DNA from: Lachnospiraceae bacterium
Lineage (GTDB): Bacteria > Bacillota > Clostridia > Lachnospirales > Lachnospiraceae
DNA: 64,000 bases
NCBI GenBank assembly: GCA_024687205.1
Contig: JAILES010000004.1
Span: 84,099 to 148,098 of the forward strand
Reading direction: 5' to 3'
Shown: in pieces, positions 56,001-63,868 of the stretch
Layout of the letters: each line of letters opens with the position of its first letter
Position numbering within the stretch: the stretch's first letter is position 1
The notes under the pieces: model-generated
Database searches by the model: none
What the model was told of the DNA's origin: nothing
Seen by the model: only the letters and a program-made list of their open reading frames with translations
Made by a program: the position numbers and the translations under genes

Positions 56001-58413
56001 TCTGAGATATATGGCAAGCTATCCCAATGCACCCTCAGACATGGATGCGCGATGCAGGGTAAGATGCAAGGCACGCTGCAGAGCAAGATGCAGGGCAAGG
56101 TGCCGTGCACGCTGCAGGGCACGCTGTAGGGCACGCTGCAGAGCCAGATGCAGGGCAAGATGTCGTGCGCGCTGCAGGATGATAGGCGGCGGATATGCGG
56201 ATATAAATATACTGGATGATCAGGGTCTGAGCCTGTATGAATTCAAAAACGGTAACGGCAGCGTACCCGAGGACAAGCTGAGCGAAGCCTATGAAGCTGT
56301 GGGGCTGGGGCTGCTTTCAGGCAACAGGGCGAAAAAAAGTGATTTCGTAAGAATGGTAGCTACCGAAAAGATAAGTGAGATCACCACTACGGATAAGCTT
56401 GACTATTCTATAGATGACGGAAAGATCGGCCAGAAGGTTCTTGCGGATTCCGGCAGAGTGAAGCTGAAAATAGATGAAGCAAAAGAAATCAACGAACTGC
56501 GGATGCCGCTTGAGAAGGGCGGCGCAATAAGCGCGGAGCTTAGAAACAGCAAAGCTCGTGTGACGGTTACAGGCAAGGGAACAGGTGCTGAAGAAGGTGC
56601 CTTCCTTTCACTCGGTGATAAGGGACTGACGGTTGAGAATCTGGAGATAGCATCAGTCAGCTCAAACGGCAATCTGCAGCCCGGCGGCAAGGATATAGCC
56701 GGACTTAGGTTTGAGTATGCCGACAGGATCGAGTATAAAGGAGAGGCTGTAACGCCTGAGATCAAGGTTTATGACGGAAATAAACAACTGACGGCATTTG
56801 CGGATTTTGTATGTTTCTATTTTGACAATAACGGAGCCGGAAATGCGAAAGCGGTAATATACGGTGTTGGTGCATATACCGGTATTAAAGAACTTGGCTT
56901 TGAGATATATATTGAGGAGCCGGTAAGTCTTACGGGTATGATTTGTTCCTTTGTGACCAAAACGGATGATTCAGGCATTGATACAGTTTCATATAACAGT
57001 GCAAATGACACATATGAAACCGTATATACCGGATATGCCGTCAGGCCTCTTGTGAAGCTTACTTATAAAGGAATGATGCTTTACGAGGGTACCGATTACA
57101 GTGTTAAGTATATCAACAATACAAATACAAGCTCAACGGATAAGTCCGCCAGAGTCGTGATCAGCGGAAAAGGCAGCTACAAATGCAGATTTGAGCTTAA
57201 GTTCAACATACTTCCGGCAGATATTGCCGATGCTGTTACAAGTGAATATGTAAGCATAAAGAATGATAAGCTCAGCACAGCGCTTGTATATAACGGAAAT
57301 AAGCTTAAGAAAAAGGATTATGAAGTAAGTATTGCAGCTGATAAAGTAACGATCAAAGGCCTGGGTAACTTTGCGGGAAGCACTAAGACAGTGCCCGTTA
57401 AAGCAGAGATGAAGAAAACGAGGCTGAGTATTGATAAGGGTGAAAAGCTGCTTTATGACGGAAGTGAAAAGAAGATAGATGAGCGGATTCACCTTAAGAG
57501 TGACGGTACCGAGCTTAAGTTACATCAGGACTATGAAGTATATTACAGCAGGAATATCAACAGCGGCAAAGCTAAAGTTACTGTATGCGGCAAGGGCGAG
57601 TATGCAGGCGTATTTACAAAGAACTTTAAGATAGCAGCAGATAAGACTAAGAACCCCGCGGTCGAAAGTGCCGCTGAAGTAAGCTACAGTCCCGACGGAT
57701 CGAGACCCGTAGTCAGCGTTAACTGTGCAGGAAAGACTCTTATCGCGGGAAGGGATTATAAGATAAGCTTCCCCAAGAAGAATAAGGCCGGTGATGCGAA
57801 GTACAGCATAAAGTTTGCCGGTAATTATTCGGGCTGCAAGCCTGTAAAGAATAAAGCATATACCGTCACAAAGGCTGAGTTTAATGAAAGCAGTATCAGC
57901 GTAAATGCTGCGGATCTCGTTATAGGCAAAAAAGGAAAAGTCATACTCAAGGTGTTTGCTGACAGCGACGGGACCCTGATCAACGCAAAAGAATACAGCG
58001 TGACACTTAAAATGGGAGATACTGCAGTGAAAAATAATAAACCCGAGCTGGGGACTGCCAAGGTGACTGACGCTGTCATAGAGCTTAAGAGCAAAGGACT
58101 TGATTATAAGGATGGCATGATAGTCAGAAACGTTAAGATTTATGCAAAGGATGCCGGTACCGTTGATCTGTCCTCGGCAAAGATCAAAGTATACGCAAAG
58201 AAAGCTGATACCAAAGCAGCTAAGGAACTGACATTTACCGGTGAGAAAGTAGAGCCGGAGAAGACGGAAGTAAAAATGAAGAGCGGAGAACCCGGGAAGG
58301 AAGATTACAGTATCAGATGTTATAACAATCTTACTTCGGGAAAAGCGGTGATAGTTGCCTTCGGGCAGAATAAGTACGCAGGGGCTGCAAGGGGGAGTTA
58401 TAAAATAAAATAA
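53077..58413 (+). CDS. Giant secreted DUF285/papain-like/CRAR-array protein 3
   Basis: This is the third paralogue, 1778 residues. A signal peptide (about 1-26, ending VYAAGD) and an acidic Thr/Ser/Glu segment precede a long run of DUF285 repeats (about 170-610). The papain-like domain has Cys730 (GGSCYGI), His835 (GGHAVLAYKA) and Asp857 (IYDSNYP). A single linker and a single eleven-repeat ARCR array (991-1034) follow; the four-repeat array is missing. About 740 residues of beta-rich modules complete it. AAGGAGGAG precedes the ATG. The papain-like spacing (105 and 22 residues) equals that of the other two. Function unknown; it is likely secreted without a covalent anchor. Confidence 0.85.
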   Translation: MKNRIIAFLMNIVLCTGSMGEYVYAAGDTWEEVAVSEESSEETASEETVTEETDSDDDVVVSEEAENDPFDSITFTLENDAWYRDHFILIETTTSNGDLAYAFHGVNNTDGFPENLTIPAIIKDGNGDDRKVLLDGVFSFSGLNGTALKGIKISNGIGATNTGGFFFSGCNLLESIKIEADFSDVNDLSYMFQNCIYLKNLDISALDTSNANISGMFSGCSLITDIDLSNLKLDSTTSLQNMFHACLSLKNIDLSVWDTKNIIDMSFMFSDCDALESLDLSSLNTQNVTNMQSMFSGCRSLTSLDLSNINTSNITNMSGMFSGCEKLTKLDLRSFNTSKVTNMAVMFKNCFEITDIDLSSFDTGAVESMRYMFYECRKLKKLNLSNFRTTAVKDFSEMFALCGQIEDLNISGFNTSNAEDLSGIFKDCWSLKSIDLSGFHTGLAKSINGMFMYCSSLTEIDLKGFNTGNVTDMRYLFWGCENIKQIDLSSFNTVSVNSLVNVFKDCKSLEQLDLSNLDTHNVEDMESAFEGCTNLKRLNLKGWNTSYVSNMKNMFKDCSSLEDLVLTDFTIKSGTQVNMNEMFRGCRSLKRLDIRSFYMRQCDYDDIFTDANITYLGLPLNFIQNYHEDIQGLKRVYFPGNDQDWTLLVSTVGTPRFFYGYDLSREMPFPGEPGEIEDLTYSFRNDFGADGLGYEEDWAYHIPLKRYEEVFGDKGREVYDYFDEEWGGSCYGISSSSSMLACLDNSISMSDFDANADYLSELHLPNAVDRDPSDDTREQLKTELRKFIEAMQISQYDDRVQFCLSLPSTPMEILSELETSRKPVLIGLFGPEGGHAVLAYKAEKAVDIAGYYLHIYDSNYPNEDKKIIFSGDEKYPDQWEYTLDSAGKMKWGSANKECDISFVPYDIYSAPWKDGGDFDIDSWDPMADGNWEWTDEDEEFYMNKWAWTADEQAWIAGHPEDAADANMISETDPDYLRYMASYPNAPSDMDARCRVRCKARCRARCRARCRARCRARCRARCRARCRARCRARCRMIGGGYADINILDDQGLSLYEFKNGNGSVPEDKLSEAYEAVGLGLLSGNRAKKSDFVRMVATEKISEITTTDKLDYSIDDGKIGQKVLADSGRVKLKIDEAKEINELRMPLEKGGAISAELRNSKARVTVTGKGTGAEEGAFLSLGDKGLTVENLEIASVSSNGNLQPGGKDIAGLRFEYADRIEYKGEAVTPEIKVYDGNKQLTAFADFVCFYFDNNGAGNAKAVIYGVGAYTGIKELGFEIYIEEPVSLTGMICSFVTKTDDSGIDTVSYNSANDTYETVYTGYAVRPLVKLTYKGMMLYEGTDYSVKYINNTNTSSTDKSARVVISGKGSYKCRFELKFNILPADIADAVTSEYVSIKNDKLSTALVYNGNKLKKKDYEVSIAADKVTIKGLGNFAGSTKTVPVKAEMKKTRLSIDKGEKLLYDGSEKKIDERIHLKSDGTELKLHQDYEVYYSRNINSGKAKVTVCGKGEYAGVFTKNFKIAADKTKNPAVESAAEVSYSPDGSRPVVSVNCAGKTLIAGRDYKISFPKKNKAGDAKYSIKFAGNYSGCKPVKNKAYTVTKAEFNESSISVNAADLVIGKKGKVILKVFADSDGTLINAKEYSVTLKMGDTAVKNNKPELGTAKVTDAVIELKSKGLDYKDGMIVRNVKIYAKDAGTVDLSSAKIKVYAKKADTKAAKELTFTGEKVEPEKTEVKMKSGEPGKEDYSIRCYNNLTSGKAVIVAFGQNKYAGAARGSYKIK
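53600..54860 (+). repeat. DUF285-type repeats in giant protein 3
   Basis: About sixteen 26-residue units of the pattern LxxLDLSxFNTSNVTNMxxMFxGC run without a break; this is the longest set of the three paralogues. Many units keep the Cys that follows MFxG. Confidence 0.8.
56047..56178 (+). repeat. Eleven-repeat ARCR array of giant protein 3
   Basis: Exactly 132 bases encode eleven units at residues 991-1034; unit 2 is VRCK and the other ten are ARCR. Codon order differs from the arrays in proteins 1 and 2. Confidence 0.93.
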
Positions 58414-58439
58414 CCCCTCATCAGTCAGCCTTAGGAGAA

Positions 58440-59003
58440 ATGATGAAACTTATTAGAATGGAAAAGACAGGCGGTGGCAGATATCTTAAAAGCTACCGCC
58501 TGGTATACGAGAACAAAGCCGGAAAAGAGAAGAATTTTGAGATAGTCTCACATGCGGAGATGAGTGATCCTTCGGAACTGGGGAGCCGTGTCAGCGGCGT
58601 ATCGATAGTGGCATATAACGGTGACAGGATGCTGCTGCTCCGGGAATTCAGGATGGGAGCTAACAGGTATATTTATAATCTGTGTGCCGGCATGATCGAA
58701 GAAGGCGAGAGCGTGGAAGACTGTGTAAGACGTGAGCTGTATGAAGAGACGGGGCTCAAGCTGGTAAGGATCATTGATGCGCTCAAGCCCTCGTTTGCCG
58801 CAGTGGCTCTTTCGGACATCAGGAACAGGATAATCTTTGCCGAAGTGGAGGGAGAGATCGAGAGTCATGCTTCCGAGAATGAGGATATTACGGCCAAGCT
58901 GTATACCCGGGAAGAGGTGGCACAGCTGGTTGAGAATGAGGAATTCAGTTCGAGGGCACAGGCGATAGCATATTTTTTTGCAAAAAAGGGGAGAGTGTGT
59001 TAG
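58440..59003 (+). CDS. NUDIX hydrolase, ADP-ribose pyrophosphatase-like
   Basis: The full Nudix box of this 187-residue protein is visible: GMIEEGESVEDCVRRELYEE continuing TGL, matching GX5EX7REUXEEXGU. The upstream segment YNGDRMLLLREFRMGANRYI and its length resemble ADP-ribose or nucleoside-diphosphate-sugar pyrophosphatases. TAGGAG precedes two consecutive ATG codons; either can serve as start. It stands between the giant gene and tyrS. Confidence 0.88.
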   Translation: MMKLIRMEKTGGGRYLKSYRLVYENKAGKEKNFEIVSHAEMSDPSELGSRVSGVSIVAYNGDRMLLLREFRMGANRYIYNLCAGMIEEGESVEDCVRRELYEETGLKLVRIIDALKPSFAAVALSDIRNRIIFAEVEGEIESHASENEDITAKLYTREEVAQLVENEEFSSRAQAIAYFFAKKGRVC

Positions 59004-59033
59004 AATACACCTCATCCAAAAGACAGGGAGGAA

Positions 59034-60260
59034 ATGAAAGTGGAGATTTTTGAGGAATTAAAAGAGAGAGGTCTGCTGGCGCAGCTGACAGACGAGAAAG
59101 AGATAAGGGAACTGATAAACAGCGGAAAGGCTACTTTCTATATAGGTTTTGACTGTACTGCAGACAGCCTTACGGCCGGGCATTTCATGGCGCTTACACT
59201 TATGAAGAGACTTCAGCAGGCCGGCAATAAGCCTATAGCTCTTATAGGCGGCGGTACCACCATGATAGGTGACCCTTCGGGCAGAAGCGATATGAGAAAG
59301 ATGCTGACGAGGGAAGATATCGATCATAATGCCGAGTGCTTTAAGAAGCAGATGGAGAGATTCATAGACTTTTCCGATGGCAAAGCCCTGATGGTAAATA
59401 ATGCGGACTGGCTGATGAACCTTAATTATATAGAACTTCTGAGAGAAGTCGGAGCCTGCTTTTCCGTTAATAACATGCTGAGAGCAGAGTGCTACAAGCA
59501 GCGTATGGAGAAGGGACTTTCCTTCCTTGAATTCAACTACATGATCATGCAGTCCTACGACTTCTACTACATGTTCCAGAAGTACAACTGTAATCTGGAG
59601 TTCGGCGGTGACGACCAGTGGAGCAACATGCTCGGCGGAACTGAGCTGATCAGAAGGAAGCTGGGAAAGGATGCATATGCCATGACCATCACGCTTCTTA
59701 CCGATTCAAACGGAAACAAGATGGGTAAGACCGCAGGTAATGCGGTATGGCTTGATCCTGCTAAGACCTCACCTTTCGACTTCTTCCAGTACTGGAGGAA
59801 TGTTGCGGATGCAGACGTACTCAGGTGCATACGCATGCTGACCTTCCTGCCGATGGAACAGATACGCGAGATGAACAGCTGGGAAGGCTCACAGCTTAAT
59901 GAGGCTAAAGAGATACTTGCCTGGGAACTCACCAATATGGTTCACGGAAAGGAAGAGGCTGATAAAGCTAAGGAAGCCAGCCATGCACTTTTCGCAGGCG
60001 GCGGCAATTCGGAGAATATGCCCTCCACGGCACTTGGCGTCGAAGACTTTACCGACGGAGAAATCGACATCATCACACTTCTTGTTAAAGGCTCACTTGC
60101 AGGCTCAAGGGGCGATGCCAGAAGAAACGTGGAACAGGGCGGAGTTTCCGTTAACGGTGAGAAGATAACAGATATAAAGACAAGCTTTAAGAAAGAAGAT
60201 TTTGAAGCAGACTTCATTCTTAAAAAAGGAAAGAAGAGCTTCATGAAGTACACAGTATGA
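59034..60260 (+). CDS. tyrS: Tyrosyl-tRNA synthetase
   Basis: TyrS, 408 residues, charges tRNA-Tyr. The HIGH-type motif reads TAGH at 47-50 (DCTADSLTAGH) and the KMSKS-type motif reads KMGKT at 229-233, both within known TyrRS variation. IGGGTTMIGDPSGRSDMR and the tyrosine-recognition segment EFNYMIMQSYDFYYMF are typical, and a C-terminal S4 domain (VEQGGVSVNGEKI) is present. No T-box leader fits in the short upstream gap. The stop overlaps der. Confidence 0.97.
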   Translation: MKVEIFEELKERGLLAQLTDEKEIRELINSGKATFYIGFDCTADSLTAGHFMALTLMKRLQQAGNKPIALIGGGTTMIGDPSGRSDMRKMLTREDIDHNAECFKKQMERFIDFSDGKALMVNNADWLMNLNYIELLREVGACFSVNNMLRAECYKQRMEKGLSFLEFNYMIMQSYDFYYMFQKYNCNLEFGGDDQWSNMLGGTELIRRKLGKDAYAMTITLLTDSNGNKMGKTAGNAVWLDPAKTSPFDFFQYWRNVADADVLRCIRMLTFLPMEQIREMNSWEGSQLNEAKEILAWELTNMVHGKEEADKAKEASHALFAGGGNSENMPSTALGVEDFTDGEIDIITLLVKGSLAGSRGDARRNVEQGGVSVNGEKITDIKTSFKKEDFEADFILKKGKKSFMKYTV

Positions 60261-61588
60261 GCAGAAAGAACAAACCCGTTGTGGCCGTCGTAGGACGGCC
60301 CAATGTCGGTAAATCCACATTTTTCAATGCGCTTGCGGGAGCAAGGCTGTCAATCGTAAAAGATACTCCGGGCATTACCAGAGACCGTCTGTATACGGAC
60401 GTGGAATGGCTGGGACGTACTTTTACGCTTATCGATACGGGAGGTATAGAGCCTGATTCTAAAGACGTGATTCTCTCACAGATGAGGGAGCAGGCACAGA
60501 TCGCCATCGATACTGCGGATGTCATCATCTTTATGACCGATGCCAAGCAGGGCCTTACGGATGCTGATTCCAAAGTGGCCGATATGCTGCGCCGCAGCAA
60601 GAAGCCGCTGATCCTCACGGTCAATAAAGTAGATAATTACGAAAAGCAGATAGCAGATGTTTATGAGTTTTATAATCTCGGCCTTGATGAGCCTTATGCC
60701 ATATCTTCTGCGGAAAAGCAGGGGCTGGGAGATCTGCTGGATAAAGTCATAAGCTATTTCCCTGAAGACAGCGGAGAGGAAAAGGAAGATGATACTCCCA
60801 GGATCGCTATCATCGGAAAACCGAATGTGGGCAAATCTTCCATAATCAATAAGCTTCTGGGAGAAAACAGGCTGATAGTCTCTGATATAGCCGGGACAAC
60901 CAGAGATGCCGTTGATACAAGAGTAAAATATAACGGCAAGGAATATGTATTCATAGATACCGCAGGACTTCGAAGAAAGAACAAGATAAAGGAAGAACTG
61001 GAAAAATACATGATCGTTCGTACCGTTTCGGCGGTAGAACGCTGTGATGTGGCGGCACTTGTCATAGATGCCGAGGAAGGCGTGACCGAACAGGATGCCA
61101 AGATCGCAGGCATTGCACATGAGCGCGGCAAGGGCATGATCATAGTCGTGAACAAATGGGATCTTATTGAAAAAGACAATAAGACCATGAAGGAGTTCAC
61201 CGAAAAGTTGAGCCAGATCCTTTCTTTTGTGCCTTATGCAGAGAAGATGTTTGTGTCGGCCAAGACCGGACAGAGACTCATAAAGCTCTATGATACGATT
61301 GATGCCGTTGTTGAGAATCACGCAATGAGAGTGCAGACCGGTGTACTTAATGAGATCATGACCGAGGCGGTTGCCATGCAGCAGCCTCCGACAGATAAGG
61401 GTAAGAGACTGAAGCTGTTCTATATCACTCAGGCTTCGGTGAAGCCGCCTACTTTCGTTATATTTGTTAATGATAAGGAACTGATGCATTTCTCTTATAC
61501 CAGATATATAGAGAACAAGATAAGAGAGGCCTTCGGCTTTGCGGGGACGCCGCTGAAGTTTATTATAAGACAACGAGATGAGGATTGA
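60257..61588 (+). CDS. der: GTPase Der (EngA)
   Basis: This ribosome assembly GTPase, 443 residues, has two GTPase domains in tandem. P-loops are GRPNVGKS (13-20) and GKPNVGKS (187-194), each followed by DT(G/A)G motifs and NKxD motifs, and a KH-like C-terminal domain ends in FGFAGTPLKFIIRQR. Its start overlaps the tyrS stop (ATGA). Confidence 0.97.
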   Translation: MSRKNKPVVAVVGRPNVGKSTFFNALAGARLSIVKDTPGITRDRLYTDVEWLGRTFTLIDTGGIEPDSKDVILSQMREQAQIAIDTADVIIFMTDAKQGLTDADSKVADMLRRSKKPLILTVNKVDNYEKQIADVYEFYNLGLDEPYAISSAEKQGLGDLLDKVISYFPEDSGEEKEDDTPRIAIIGKPNVGKSSIINKLLGENRLIVSDIAGTTRDAVDTRVKYNGKEYVFIDTAGLRRKNKIKEELEKYMIVRTVSAVERCDVAALVIDAEEGVTEQDAKIAGIAHERGKGMIIVVNKWDLIEKDNKTMKEFTEKLSQILSFVPYAEKMFVSAKTGQRLIKLYDTIDAVVENHAMRVQTGVLNEIMTEAVAMQQPPTDKGKRLKLFYITQASVKPPTFVIFVNDKELMHFSYTRYIENKIREAFGFAGTPLKFIIRQRDED

Positions 61589-61624
61589 GCCCCTCATCAG
61601 TCAGGCGAAGAAAGGACAGGAGAG
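61589..61624 (+). other. Short copy of a CCCCTCATCAGTCAG motif
   Basis: CCCCTCATCAGTCAG occurs here right after der and again at about 58414 right after giant gene 3. Both lie directly behind a stop codon and before an AGGAG-type site. They look like remnants of a dispersed intergenic repeat. Confidence 0.4.
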
Positions 61625-62347
61625 ATGGACTTGACGGGAACTAAGATACTGTGTCTGGTGATCGGATACTGTTTCGGTATGTTTCAGACAGCTTATATAT
61701 ACGGAAGGATTAAGGGAATCGATATAAGGCAGAAAGGAAGCGGCAATGCCGGAACTACCAATGCACTGCGTGTGTTGGGTAAGAAGGCGGGGCTTTATGT
61801 GATGCTGGCTGATCTGGGTAAGATCATAATAGCCGTGACCCTGGTATACTTTCTTTTCAGGAACACTTATCCGGAAGAGATATATCTGTTAAAGCTTTAT
61901 ACCGGTCTCGGCGGTATACTGGGTCACAATTTTCCTTTTTATCTCGGCTTTAAGGGCGGCAAGGGAATTGCAGCCATGGGAGGCATGATCCTGGCCTTTC
62001 ACTGGTCTTATATTCCACAGAACCTGCTGCTGTTTTTCGGTATGGTGGCTCTGACACATTACGTGTCGCTCTCCTCCATGCTGCTTACGGTCAGCTTTTT
62101 CGTACAGACACTGCTGATGTGCATCTTCGGAGGCTTTAAGGCATACGGAGGAGGCGAGATACCCCGGGAGATCCTGACGGAAATGATCATAGTCGCCTTT
62201 ATCATAAGCGCAATGGCCTTTATCAGACATCATGAGAATATAAAGAAACTCCTTAACGGGACAGAAAGAAAGACTTATGTCTTCAAGAAGAACAAGCCGG
62301 AAGCGGACAGCGGTAAGAGCCCGGAAGGACAGGAGGAGACAAAATGA
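61625..62347 (+). CDS. plsY: Glycerol-3-phosphate acyltransferase PlsY
   Basis: PlsY transfers an acyl group from acyl phosphate to glycerol 3-phosphate, the first step of phospholipid synthesis. This 240-residue protein has multiple membrane helices and the signatures GSGNAGTTNALRVLGKKAG and LGHNFPFYLGFKGGKGIA. The C-terminal ~35 residues are a charged extension. The end overlaps cmk at ATGA. der-plsY is a common pair; gpsA, often next, is absent here. Confidence 0.96.
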   Translation: MDLTGTKILCLVIGYCFGMFQTAYIYGRIKGIDIRQKGSGNAGTTNALRVLGKKAGLYVMLADLGKIIIAVTLVYFLFRNTYPEEIYLLKLYTGLGGILGHNFPFYLGFKGGKGIAAMGGMILAFHWSYIPQNLLLFFGMVALTHYVSLSSMLLTVSFFVQTLLMCIFGGFKAYGGGEIPREILTEMIIVAFIISAMAFIRHHENIKKLLNGTERKTYVFKKNKPEADSGKSPEGQEETK

Positions 62348-63021
62348 AAAAAGTATTTTCGGTAGCCATAGACGGACCTGCAGGTGCGGGTAAAAGCACC
62401 ATAGCAAAGAGCCTTTCAAAGAAGCTGGGTGTTATATATGTTGATACCGGTGCGATGTACCGTGCGATGGCACTGTATCTGTTGCGAAGCGGCGTAGATC
62501 CTGAGGACAGCGCGGCTATAAGCGCCAAATGCAGGGAAGCCGATATAAGCATAGCTTTTGAGGATGGTGTACAGCAGGTGATGCTGAACGGCGAGAACGT
62601 AAGCGGACTGATAAGGACCGAGGAAGTCAGCAGGATGGCTTCTAAGTCAAGCGTCAATGCTGATGTACGGGCTAAGCTTGTGGAACTTCAGCAGAAACTG
62701 GCAGAAAAGGAAGCACTGGTAATGGACGGCAGGGATATCGGTACCGTAGTGCTTCCCAATGCGGAAGTAAAGATATATCTGACCGCATCAAGCGCAGTCA
62801 GGGCCAAGAGGCGTTATGATGAGCTGAAGGCAAAGGGCGAGGACTGTGATCTCGTCACCATTGAGGCGGATATCATAGAAAGAGATCACAGGGATATGAC
62901 CAGGGAGATCTCACCGCTTAAGCAGGCTGAGGATGCAGTCCTTGTTGATACTTCGGATATGAGCATCGAAGAGGTAGAGAACTGCCTTATCGGAATAGTT
63001 GAGGATAAGATAAATGGCTGA
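62344..63021 (+). CDS. cmk: Cytidylate kinase
   Basis: Cmk, 225 residues, phosphorylates CMP and dCMP. The P-loop is GPAGAGKST at 11-19, with VDTGAMYRAM, VMDGRDIGTVVLPNAEVKIY and the ITMASSAVRAKRR-like LTASSAVRAKRRYDEL also present. It overlaps plsY at its start and ispH at its end, so plsY-cmk-ispH-rpsA are tightly coupled. Confidence 0.97.
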   Translation: MKKVFSVAIDGPAGAGKSTIAKSLSKKLGVIYVDTGAMYRAMALYLLRSGVDPEDSAAISAKCREADISIAFEDGVQQVMLNGENVSGLIRTEEVSRMASKSSVNADVRAKLVELQQKLAEKEALVMDGRDIGTVVLPNAEVKIYLTASSAVRAKRRYDELKAKGEDCDLVTIEADIIERDHRDMTREISPLKQAEDAVLVDTSDMSIEEVENCLIGIVEDKING

Positions 63022-63868
63022 GGTCATTGTTGCCAAAACTGCCGGCTTCTGTTTCGGAGTAAGAAGAGCCGTCGACAAGGCCTTTGATCTGGCTTCGGAA
63101 GGCGGAAAACTCTATACCTACGGCCCCATCATCCATAACGACGAGGTGGTAAAAGCTCTCAGCGAAAAGGGAGCCGTGGTGCTGTCCACAGAAGAGGAAC
63201 TGGAGGCTGTAAGCGAGGGCACCGTGATACTCAGAAGCCACGGGGTGAGCAGACATGTGATAGAGATGCTTGATAAGAAGGGCACGGATTATGTGGATGT
63301 GACCTGTCCCTTCGTTAAACGCATCCACGATGTGGTTTATGAAGAGAGTGCAGAAAATGAGATAATCATAATCGGAAACCCGGATCATCCCGAAGTGGAA
63401 GGCATCAGGGGCTGGTGCAGACATGATGCCACTGTGATAAGCAGCGTGGATGATGCGCTTGAATTCGTGGGTGAAGACGGAAAAAGCTTTTGCGTAGTGA
63501 GTCAGACCACATTCAATTATAAGAAATTTCAAGAAATTGTTGAAATTTTGAAAAAAAAATTGTATAGTATAAATATTGTGAATACTATCTGTAATGCTAC
63601 GAGGGATCATCAGGCTGAGGCAGCTGAGATAGCAGAAGCAGCAGACATAATGATAGTCATAGGCGATAAAAAGAGTTCCAACTCGGGTAAATTGTACGAT
63701 ATATGTCGTGCCCGTTGTGACAGAACGTATTTTATCCAGACGCTGCAGGAACTCGAAGAAGAAGGGCTTGATACTGAGGGGGCTGATAAGATAGGTATTA
63801 CGGCGGGGGCTTCCACCCCAAACTATATTATTGAGGAGGTTCAAAAGTATGTCAGAAGAAAACTTTGA
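63014..63868 (+). CDS. ispH: 4-hydroxy-3-methylbut-2-enyl diphosphate reductase
   Basis: IspH, 284 residues, is the final MEP-pathway enzyme and holds a [4Fe-4S] cluster. Its three cluster cysteines are visible at 13 (GFCFGVRRA), 98 (VTCPFVKR) and 193 (TICNATRDHQ). It overlaps both cmk and rpsA. In many Clostridia ispH is fused to ribosomal protein S1; here the frames are separate but overlap by 20 bases. The other MEP gene in the window, dxr, is at the opposite end. Confidence 0.96.
   Translation: MAEVIVAKTAGFCFGVRRAVDKAFDLASEGGKLYTYGPIIHNDEVVKALSEKGAVVLSTEEELEAVSEGTVILRSHGVSRHVIEMLDKKGTDYVDVTCPFVKRIHDVVYEESAENEIIIIGNPDHPEVEGIRGWCRHDATVISSVDDALEFVGEDGKSFCVVSQTTFNYKKFQEIVEILKKKLYSINIVNTICNATRDHQAEAAEIAEAADIMIVIGDKKSSNSGKLYDICRARCDRTYFIQTLQELEEEGLDTEGADKIGITAGASTPNYIIEEVQKYVRRKL

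Noticed and set aside
60476..61597. Reverse-strand frame of 373 codons opposite der
   Set aside because: der is unambiguous on the plus strand; the antisense frame is a shadow of its codon use.
63700..63725. CRARC peptide in IspH that resembles the ARCR arrays
   Set aside because: It is one short segment within a normal IspH region without repetition; a coincidence.
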